This document shows positions 1 through 5,280 of a DNA stretch of 13,516 nucleotides, in pieces. This stretch comes from an uncultured Oscillospiraceae bacterium. Its GTDB lineage: Bacteria > Bacillota > Clostridia > Oscillospirales > Oscillospiraceae. Location: positions 1-13,516 of the forward strand of contig CAAGIT010000042.1 in NCBI GenBank assembly GCA_900769995.1, given 5' to 3'. The notes under the pieces were generated by a model. That model did not search any database, had not been told where the DNA came from, and saw only the letters and a list, made by a program, of their open reading frames with translations. Each line of letters opens with the position of its first letter. Within the stretch, counting starts at the first letter, position 1. Both the position numbers and the translations under genes were made by a program.

Positions 1-27
1 ACGGGTTCCCCGTCCCGATGGTACAGC

Positions 28-46
28 GGGAGGCGAAACGCCTCCC
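28..46. repeat. Short GC-rich palindrome, likely dispersed intergenic repeat
   Basis: An 8-bp perfect inverted repeat (GGGAGGCG and CGCCTCCC around the loop AAA), followed by CCTACAG. Hairpins of this form ending in CCCCTAC are, from memory, scattered between genes in Oscillospiraceae genomes, but that cannot be checked here. Bases 1-146 otherwise contain no supportable gene. The AT-rich part (85-140) has an isolated TATAAT at 119-124 without a convincing -35. Confidence 0.55.
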
Positions 47-146
47 CTACAGTGTTTGGCGGAGGTTGTCCCGCATATTAACAGCCTGATAAATTCAAGT
101 TTGTGTAATTGATTATACTATAATTTGTTGTGATTTTTAATGGTTG

Positions 147-307
147 GTGAAGTTTGGCTTCGCCAAGTGAAGCGGCGGCGATGCCGCTGTGAAGCATTGT
201 GCTTCGCACAATGTGAAGTTAAGTGTGCCACCCACGCCCGCAGGAACTTCACTGCGAAGCGGCTTCACGATGCGAAGCATCACTTCACGTACCGCAAGGC
301 ACACTTA
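147..307. repeat. Modular hairpin element with GTGAAG / CTTCAC boxes
   Basis: A structured, apparently non-coding element. GTGAAG occurs at 147, 167, 189 and 213, and its complement CTTCAC at 247, 263 and 283, so the whole is a large imperfect palindrome. Between boxes sit small hairpins: TTGGC-TTC-GCCAA (154-166), AGCGGC/GCCGCT (171-188), CATTGTGC-TTC-GCACAATG (195-213) and GATGC-GAA-GCATC (269-281). Four of the turns are GCTTCGC or its complement GCGAAGC (157-163, 201-207, 254-260, 272-278). A 10-bp inverted repeat, TAAGTGTGCC (220-229) and GGCACACTTA (298-307), encloses the right arm. No target-site duplication or transposase is seen. It lies just downstream of the tRNA-Ala terminator. Confidence 0.75.
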
Positions 308-310
308 GTT

Positions 311-355
311 CGAAAAATCCCACATTTGTCTGGTAGACAAATGTGGGATTTTTCG
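311..355. terminator. Terminator of tRNA-Ala, 20-bp perfect stem
   Basis: A perfect 20-bp inverted repeat (arms 311-330 and 336-355, loop 331-335). It carries A5 at the start and T5 at the end of the stem, so it can act in both directions. On the minus strand it begins directly after the encoded CCA of tRNA-Ala, so it serves as that gene's intrinsic terminator. Confidence 0.9.
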
Positions 356-431
356 TGGTGGAGCATAGGGGGATCGAACCCCTGACCTCAAGATTGCGAA
401 CCTTGCGCTCTCCCAGCTGAGCTAATGCCCC
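356..431 (-). tRNA. tRNA-Ala, anticodon CGC
   Basis: Read on the minus strand this is a complete cloverleaf of 76 nt with encoded CCA. The acceptor GGGGCAT pairs with ATGCTCC (one G-U), the D stem is GCTC/GAGC, and the anticodon stem CAAGG/TCTTG has loop TTCGCAA, giving anticodon CGC for GCG alanine codons. The variable loop is 5 nt, and the T stem AGGGG/CCCCT has loop TTCGATC. The discriminator base is A. A promoter lies about 30 bp upstream and a 20-bp terminator stem abuts the 3' end. Confidence 0.97.
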
Positions 432-458
432 GTGTGCAATTCTCTGAACAGCGAGATT

Positions 459-486
459 ATTATAGCACAATTTTCTAGAAATGCAA
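459..486 (-). promoter_or_regulatory. Sigma-A promoter of tRNA-Ala
   Basis: On the minus strand, TTGCAT (481-486), a 16-bp spacer and TATAAT (459-464), preceded by TGC so that it also has an extended -10. Transcription would start near 451, about 20 nt ahead of the mature tRNA 5' end. The bases from 487 to 578 hold no recognised feature. Confidence 0.8.
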
Positions 487-578
487 TCTTTTTTTGCTCT
501 CTTTTGGAAAAATCTCGAAAATATATTCTATATGGAACCTTTCCGTGCTCCGCTCGTCAAATCAAAGACACGAAAGAC

Positions 579-607
579 TTGCGTTTAACGCAAAATCATG
601 CTATGAT
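579..607 (+). promoter_or_regulatory. Promoter of the EEP-family gene
   Basis: TTGCGT (579-584), a 17-bp spacer and TATGAT (602-607) with TGC directly before the -10 hexamer. The gene's start codon lies 55 bp downstream, preceded by AAGGAGG at 648-654. Confidence 0.7.
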
Positions 608-662
608 AAGCAATAATGACATTTCCCGCTCAATGCGGTCTTGATAGAAGGAGGCTACGTGT

Positions 663-2081
663 ATGGATAACAGATTCCCGTATGCACCCGAAGAAACCCA
701 ATCGCCTGTACCCGAAAATGAACCTTTGCAGGAGGATTTTCCCGGTTTTTTGCCGGCGGAGGATATCCCGATATCCGACGCGGAAACCTTACCGGAAGAA
801 TTCGACAGCCTTCTCCCCGCCGGTGATTTGGAAGTACAAGAGCTTCCGGCCCTGTTTCCCGAGGAGGAGCAACCGGTTGCCGAGCCGCTTCCTCTATTTG
901 ATGATATGGAGCCGACACTGGTCAGCCGTCCGAAGCGCAAAAAAAGATCCGTATGGCGTATCATCCTTTCCGTGCTCACGTTCATCGGCAAATGGCTGCT
1001 GGCAGCGGCGCTGATCGTTGCGGTTTTGGCTACGGGTCTGATCGGTTACCTCACCGTCACCGAATACAGCCCCGCATATTCCGAAGTGGCACAGCGCGGC
1101 GCCGTCAATGTGACCGCCGCATATCCGCCCGAGGTCGAGCAATCCGCAGAAGCCGGCGTTGCCGTGGAGCAGCCCCCGATGACCCTGCGTCTGTTGTCGT
1201 TCAATACCGGCTTTGCCGGCTTGGGCGAGGATGCGGATTTCTTCATGGATGGCGGAGAGATGGTCAATCCGGAATCCTACAGCGTGGTTGCGGAAAACAT
1301 GGCAGGTATCGAGGCACTGATCCGTGAGCAGGATGCCGACGTGCTGCTTCTGCAGGAGGTTGATACCGGCTCTGACCGCACCTTCCAGCAGAACCAAATG
1401 CTGCATTACGAATATAAATTGGAGGATTATGAGGCACGGTTCGCGCTGAATTATTCCTGCGATTATGTGCCCTATCCGCTCAGCGAACGTATCGGCGAGG
1501 TACAATCCGGCATCGCGACCTACAGCCGGTTCAACATCGAATCCGCAACGCGGTATTCCCTGCCCTGCCCGTTTTCCTGGCCGGTCCGTGTGGCGAATCT
1601 CAAGCGTTGTCTGCTTGTCACCCGTATTCCCATTCGCGGCAGCGCACAGGAGCTTGTGATCGTCAATCTCCATCTCGAGGCATATGACGACGGTGAAGGT
1701 AAGGCCGCACAGACCGCGCAGCTTCTCAAGCTGCTGCAGGAGGAATATGAAAAGGGCAACTACGTCATCGCAGGCGGCGATTTTAACCAAGCCTTCCCCG
1801 GTACTCTGGATACCTACCCGATTCTCGATCGGGATTATTGGACGCCCGGTTTGCTTGAGGATTTGCCGGAGGGATGGAAATACGCCTTTGACGATGGCTC
1901 ACCCACCTGTCGGTTGCTCAATCAGCCCTATGACCCCTCCGACCGCACAACGCAGCACTATGTGATCGACGGCTTCATCGTTTCACCGAACGTCACCATC
2001 GACCGTGTGGAAACGATCAACGCCGGATTTGAATTCAGTGACCACAATCCTGTCGTACTGGATATTACTCTGGATTCCTGA
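663..2081 (+). CDS. Membrane-anchored endonuclease/exonuclease/phosphatase family protein
   Basis: A 472-residue protein of the EEP metal-dependent phosphodiesterase fold. Residues 1-90 are acidic and proline-rich with no recognised domain. RPKRKKR (89-95) then precedes one membrane helix (about 98-130), which by the positive-inside rule puts the rest outside the cell. The catalytic domain runs from about 173 to 470 and has the family motifs in order: SFNTG (179-183), LLQEVD with the metal-binding Glu232, NLHLE (335-339), GGDFN (371-375), IDGF (436-439) and SDHNP (459-463). The likely role is hydrolysis of an extracellular phosphodiester or phosphate ester; nucleic acid, sphingolipid and inositol phosphate cannot be told apart. 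The start is fixed by AAGGAGG 8 bp upstream. The gene stands alone, converging on ribF across a shared terminator. Confidence 0.9.
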   Translation: MDNRFPYAPEETQSPVPENEPLQEDFPGFLPAEDIPISDAETLPEEFDSLLPAGDLEVQELPALFPEEEQPVAEPLPLFDDMEPTLVSRPKRKKRSVWRIILSVLTFIGKWLLAAALIVAVLATGLIGYLTVTEYSPAYSEVAQRGAVNVTAAYPPEVEQSAEAGVAVEQPPMTLRLLSFNTGFAGLGEDADFFMDGGEMVNPESYSVVAENMAGIEALIREQDADVLLLQEVDTGSDRTFQQNQMLHYEYKLEDYEARFALNYSCDYVPYPLSERIGEVQSGIATYSRFNIESATRYSLPCPFSWPVRVANLKRCLLVTRIPIRGSAQELVIVNLHLEAYDDGEGKAAQTAQLLKLLQEEYEKGNYVIAGGDFNQAFPGTLDTYPILDRDYWTPGLLEDLPEGWKYAFDDGSPTCRLLNQPYDPSDRTTQHYVIDGFIVSPNVTIDRVETINAGFEFSDHNPVVLDITLDS

Positions 2082-2095
2082 CATTCTAAAAACAG

Positions 2096-2130
2096 CATCG
2101 GTCAGCTACCATGGCTGACCGATGTTTCTT
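2096..2130. terminator. Bidirectional terminator between the EEP gene and ribF
   Basis: An 11-bp perfect stem (CATCGGTCAGC at 2096-2106 and its complement at 2114-2124) with a 7-nt loop. It is followed by TTTCTTTTATTT on the plus strand and by a GCTGTTTTTAG run on the minus strand. It can therefore end both convergent units: the EEP gene, which stops at 2081, and the operon whose last gene ribF stops at 2135. Confidence 0.88.
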
Positions 2131-2134
2131 TTAT

Positions 2135-3037
2135 TTACAGTTTTTCCTGATTTTCAAAGAATATGCGTGTTTGCTCTGCATTTTGCAAAATTTCACTTTT
2201 CAGTGCCTCTAAGTCAGGAAATTTCTGCTCCGGACGCAGGAAGTCATAGAACTCCAAGCGGAGCTGTTTCCCGTATAGATCGCCGTCAAAGTCCAGCAGC
2301 CACGGCTCAACTGTCACGCCGATCCCATGCACCGTCGGCCGTACGCCGACATTGACGACCGCTATATATGCTTTCTCGTCAAAGTACGCCTTTGCCGCAT
2401 AGACACCGAAGTGCGGGATCAAAACACCGTCCGGCAGGATCATGTTCGCCGTCGGGATCCCCAGCTTTCTGCCAAGCCTTTGTCCGCTGACCACGGTACC
2501 GGTCAGAACGTGCGGATGTCCCAAAAAGCGAACCGCCTTCGCCATCTCGCCGCGTTCGATCAATGTACGGATCAGCGTGGAGGAAACAGTCTGTCCGTCC
2601 AACCGGATTTCAGGAATACAGTCCACGCCGATGCCTAAGCTGCGGCACAGCTCTGTCAGCTTTTCCGGTGTGCCCTCTCCCCTCGCGCCAAAACGAAAAT
2701 CATGTCCGCAGACAACATATGCGGCACGATGCTCCTTCGCCAGGGTTTCAAGCACAAAGTCCTGCCACGGCTGCTGCATCGTTGCATGGTCAAAATGCAG
2801 AATACGCATCTCGTCCACGCCGTAGTAAGCTTGCATTAAATACGCCCGATCCTCCGCCGTGTTCAGCAGCGGCAGGTTCTCTCCACGCACCATCGTATCC
2901 GGATGTGTGTCAAACGTCAGTGCCGCAGCGGTCAGATTCCGCTCATCGGCAAGTTCACGCACCCGATGCAGCAGTCCGCCGTGTCCCAAGTGCACACCGT
3001 CAAAAAATCCCAATGCCAAAACGCAGGGTTTGTTCAT
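2135..3037 (-). CDS. ribF: Bifunctional riboflavin kinase / FMN adenylyltransferase
   Basis: Makes FMN from riboflavin and ATP, then FAD from FMN and ATP, in the cytoplasm. The 300-residue length is normal for the bacterial two-domain enzyme. The N-terminal adenylyltransferase domain has GFFDGVHLGH (10-19), the nucleotide-binding HxGH-type signature, with GHDFRFG (111-117) and SSTLIR (152-157). The C-terminal flavokinase domain has GIPTAN (193-198), whose Thr-Ala-Asn binds nucleotide and metal. I prefer the ATG at 3037: AAAAGG (3047-3052) is 9 nt ahead of it but directly abuts the in-frame ATG at 3046, which would add only three residues. Last gene of the operon, 18 nt after truB. The usual downstream rpsO is not present. 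Confidence 0.95.
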   Translation of the reverse strand: MNKPCVLALGFFDGVHLGHGGLLHRVRELADERNLTAAALTFDTHPDTMVRGENLPLLNTAEDRAYLMQAYYGVDEMRILHFDHATMQQPWQDFVLETLAKEHRAAYVVCGHDFRFGARGEGTPEKLTELCRSLGIGVDCIPEIRLDGQTVSSTLIRTLIERGEMAKAVRFLGHPHVLTGTVVSGQRLGRKLGIPTANMILPDGVLIPHFGVYAAKAYFDEKAYIAVVNVGVRPTVHGIGVTVEPWLLDFDGDLYGKQLRLEFYDFLRPEQKFPDLEALKSEILQNAEQTRIFFENQEKL

Positions 3038-3046
3038 AGATTTCAT

Positions 3047-3052
3047 CCTTTT
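3047..3052 (-). promoter_or_regulatory. Ribosome binding site that decides the ribF start
   Basis: AAAAGG on the minus strand. It touches the upstream ATG (3046) with no spacer but sits 9 nt from the second ATG (3037), so initiation at 3037 is favoured. Confidence 0.6.
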
Positions 3053-3055
3053 CGC

Positions 3056-3913
3056 TTAAAAAAAGCTTTTTACCGTACAAAGTTTTCCGTCATGCGCCTC
3101 AGAAAGTGCCAAAAAATCGCCGTTTTGCGCATAAACGCGGTATCGTCCCTCACGCCAAGTACAGGTGAAGGAAGCACCGTTGCGGCAGCATTTCTCCTGC
3201 GGTGCGGTCAGCGTTTTGGCGGGATAAGCCGCAAACAGGCGATCCACAGGCTGCAAAAGCCGCTCGGGGTCGGGATGTGACAGGATCATCTCCATTGTCA
3301 GAGCTTCGCTTGCCCGATAAGCACCGGCCTGCACACGCCGCAGGGACGACATACAACCGCCGCAGCCCAGCGCGGCACCAATATCATGGCAGAGCGTTCT
3401 GACGTAGGTGCCCTTGGAGCAGTGAATATACAGCGTTGCCTCGTTATCCGAAAAGCCTTGCAATTCCAACGCAAAAATCGTGATCTCACGGGGCTTTCGC
3501 TCGACCTCTTTGCCGGCTCGCGCCAGCTCATAGAGCTTTTTCCCGCCGATTTTAATTGCGGAATACATCGGCGGGATTTGTTCCTGTTTTCCGCAAAAAC
3601 GCGGCAATACTCCGAGAATATCCTCTTCTGTGATTGCGACTTCTCTTGTTTCCAGAACATTTCCGGTCGAGTCCTGCGTATCGGTTACCACACCCAGCCG
3701 CAGGGTCGCGACATACGCCTTTTCCGCGTGCTCGAAAAACTCCACCGCGCGCGTTGCCCGTCCGAAAAACACCGGCAGCACACCCGTTGCCATCGGGTCT
3801 AGGGTGCCGCCGTGACCGACACGCCGTTCATGGAATACGCCGCGCAGCTTGCTCACCACATCCTGCGAGGTCCAGCCGTCCGGCTTGTCCACGATCAAAA
3901 TTCCGTTAGCCAT
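3056..3913 (-). CDS. truB: tRNA pseudouridine(55) synthase
   Basis: Isomerises U55 in the T loop of tRNAs. 285 residues, usual length. It begins with the family's VDKPDGWTS block (8-16). The catalytic Asp39 sits in GHGGTLDPMATGVLP (residues 34-48). Later conserved blocks include PPMYSAIK and YVRTLCHDIG, then a short C-terminal PUA-like region. The ATG overlaps the stop of nrnA by one base (TGATG), and TAGGAG lies about 10 nt upstream inside nrnA, so translation is probably coupled. In this operon it joins other RNA-maturation genes. Confidence 0.96.
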   Translation of the reverse strand: MANGILIVDKPDGWTSQDVVSKLRGVFHERRVGHGGTLDPMATGVLPVFFGRATRAVEFFEHAEKAYVATLRLGVVTDTQDSTGNVLETREVAITEEDILGVLPRFCGKQEQIPPMYSAIKIGGKKLYELARAGKEVERKPREITIFALELQGFSDNEATLYIHCSKGTYVRTLCHDIGAALGCGGCMSSLRRVQAGAYRASEALTMEMILSHPDPERLLQPVDRLFAAYPAKTLTAPQEKCCRNGASFTCTWREGRYRVYAQNGDFLALSEAHDGKLCTVKSFF

Positions 3914-4860
3914 CAGAGCCGGACTCCTATTTCGGCGATTGCACGCAAAGCTGCCTGCTTCGCGTCATCCATGCTGCCCTTGACCGTTGCACCGGCAGCA
4001 GCCGCGTGACCGCCGCCGCCGATTTTTGAGCAGATTTCGGAGGCATTGAACTTCGGAGAGGTGCGCACGGATACCTTGCCGCCCTCGTCCACCTCACGGA
4101 GCATAACGGCGATCTCCACGCCTTCGATCTCACGGCCGAAGCCCGAAATATCGTCAATATCATCCTCCGTCAGGCCCAGCTCCTGCCTGATCAGGGTTGG
4201 CATTGCACTGACCGCCACCGTTCCGTTGGCATAGAATTGCGTTGTTTGGGTCAGGTACGCCTCCAACTGCAAACGAGCCATACGGCGGGTCAAAAACATC
4301 ACCTGATTCACCGCGAAGGTGTCCGCGCCGCAATCGATACAGGCTGCGGCCGTGCGCAGGGTATTCGCCGTCACATTGCTGAAACGGAAGCACCCGGTAT
4401 CCGTCGATACGGCAACATAAATCGCCTCCGCCGTCTTTGCTTCGATCGGCGCTTCCATCGCCTGCAAAATCGCCAGAATAATCTCGCCGGTTGCAGCCGC
4501 ATTGGGGTCAACATAGCGGTTCGGCGCTTGCACGGTACTGCGCTCATGGTGGTCGATGACCAGTTGAATTTGGTTTACATAATTTTCAGAGTTGTATTGC
4601 AGCATACTTTCCGTCGCCACATCAACGCTGATGATAAATGCGTTTTCCGGTACCGTATCCGTGACAATATCCGCCAAATACGGCTGAAATTTTTCGGTAA
4701 ACTGCGGATTCTTCAGAAGATATGCCGTCTTTCCCATGGCACGCAGACCTCTGCACAACGCCGCAGAAGAGCCGATCGTATCTCCGTCCGGTCTGCGATG
4801 GGTTAACATAATATAATTATCATGTTCCTTCAGCAGCGCCGCGATCTCAGGTATTGTCAT
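3913..4860 (-). CDS. nrnA: DHH-family oligoribonuclease / pAp phosphatase, NrnA type
   Basis: A DHH/DHHA1 phosphoesterase. The family degrades 2-5 nt RNAs and 3'-phosphoadenosine 5'-phosphate with Mn2+. With the chosen start it is 315 residues, typical for NrnA. Metal ligands are visible in LTHRRPDGDT (19-28), SVD (78-80) and the DHH motif in VIDHHE (101-106). The DHHA1 substrate-binding domain ends with GGGGHAAAAG (about 281-290). GGAGG lies 9 nt ahead of the ATG at 4860; an ATG two codons earlier (4866) is too close to that site. The first 14 bases overlap the end of rbfA. Specificity for RNA, pAp or c-di-AMP products is not readable from the sequence. Confidence 0.92.
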   Translation of the reverse strand: MTIPEIAALLKEHDNYIMLTHRRPDGDTIGSSAALCRGLRAMGKTAYLLKNPQFTEKFQPYLADIVTDTVPENAFIISVDVATESMLQYNSENYVNQIQLVIDHHERSTVQAPNRYVDPNAAATGEIILAILQAMEAPIEAKTAEAIYVAVSTDTGCFRFSNVTANTLRTAAACIDCGADTFAVNQVMFLTRRMARLQLEAYLTQTTQFYANGTVAVSAMPTLIRQELGLTEDDIDDISGFGREIEGVEIAVMLREVDEGGKVSVRTSPKFNASEICSKIGGGGHAAAAGATVKGSMDDAKQAALRAIAEIGVRL

Positions 4861-5215
4861 CTTCATCGTCCTCCGGAATATCGAGCTTGGAGAGGATGTC
4901 GAGAATGTGCGCACCGTGGGTAATCGAGTCGTCCGCCTGCCACTGCAGCTCGGGCGTATAGCGAAGCTGGAGCGTTCTGCCCAGTTCCCGTCGCAGATAA
5001 CCGGCAGAGGACTTTAAGCCCGCCAGGACTTCCTTGGTGTATTCCTTATCCAGCATGGAAACATAGACCTTCGCATAGCGCAGGTCGGGGGTTGTTTCCA
5101 CGCGCGTGATCGATAACATGGTTTTCTGGACACGGGGATCCTTCAGTTCGCGCAGCAGCTCCGCCAATTCGCGCTGAATTTCCTCGTTGATTCGTCCGAT
5201 TCGGTTCGATGCCAT
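4847..5215 (-). CDS. rbfA: 30S ribosome-binding factor A
   Basis: Binds pre-30S subunits near helix 1 of 16S rRNA during late, cold-sensitive maturation. 122 residues with the single type-II KH fold: the N-terminal helix of MASNRIGRINEEIQRELAEL, then LSITRVETTPDLRYAKVYVS (about 34-53), and LRYTPELQWQADDS toward the end. The C-terminus is acidic (DDEDD). The start is set by AAGGAGGT 7 nt ahead of the ATG. A terminator-like hairpin separates it from infB, so its level may be lower than or uncoupled from that of the genes before it. Confidence 0.95.
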   Translation of the reverse strand: MASNRIGRINEEIQRELAELLRELKDPRVQKTMLSITRVETTPDLRYAKVYVSMLDKEYTKEVLAGLKSSAGYLRRELGRTLQLRYTPELQWQADDSITHGAHILDILSKLDIPEDDEDDNT

Positions 5216-5235
5216 AAAGGTACCTCCTTCTTTTG

Positions 5236-5269
5236 AAAAAGCGAGAGCGCGAAATACGCTCCCGCTTTT
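5236..5269 (-). terminator. Intrinsic terminator or attenuator between infB and rbfA
   Basis: On the minus strand a 13-bp stem, including four A-U base pairs and one G-U, around a 7-nt loop (5250-5256), ending in TTTTTC. It sits 12 nt after the infB stop and ahead of the rbfA ribosome site. Because rbfA, nrnA, truB and ribF lie downstream and I see no strong promoter in the 65-bp gap, it probably terminates only part of the transcripts, or acts as an RNA 3'-end stabiliser after processing. Confidence 0.75.
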
Positions 5270-5280
5270 GGTTGGTTCGT

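Noticed and set aside
119..124. TATAAT as a promoter for the hairpin element
   Set aside because: No -35 at usable spacing (TTGTGT is only 12 bp away) and the surroundings are AT-rich, so a chance match is likely.
147..288. GTGAAG boxes as a CRISPR array
   Set aside because: Boxes are only 6 bp, spacers are themselves hairpins of 8-18 bp, and the orientation inverts midway. No cas gene is present.
140..385. Short plus-strand open frame over the GTGAAG element and into the tRNA
   Set aside because: It crosses hairpin repeats, a terminator and tRNA-Ala; there is no ribosome site.
894..1790. Open frame of about 298 codons antisense to the EEP gene
   Set aside because: No ribosome site, no family likeness, and fully inside a gene with intact catalytic motifs.
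4860..4914. Longer nrnA start at 4914
   Set aside because: It lies deep inside rbfA with no ribosome site; GGAGG points to the ATG at 4860, where family likeness begins.
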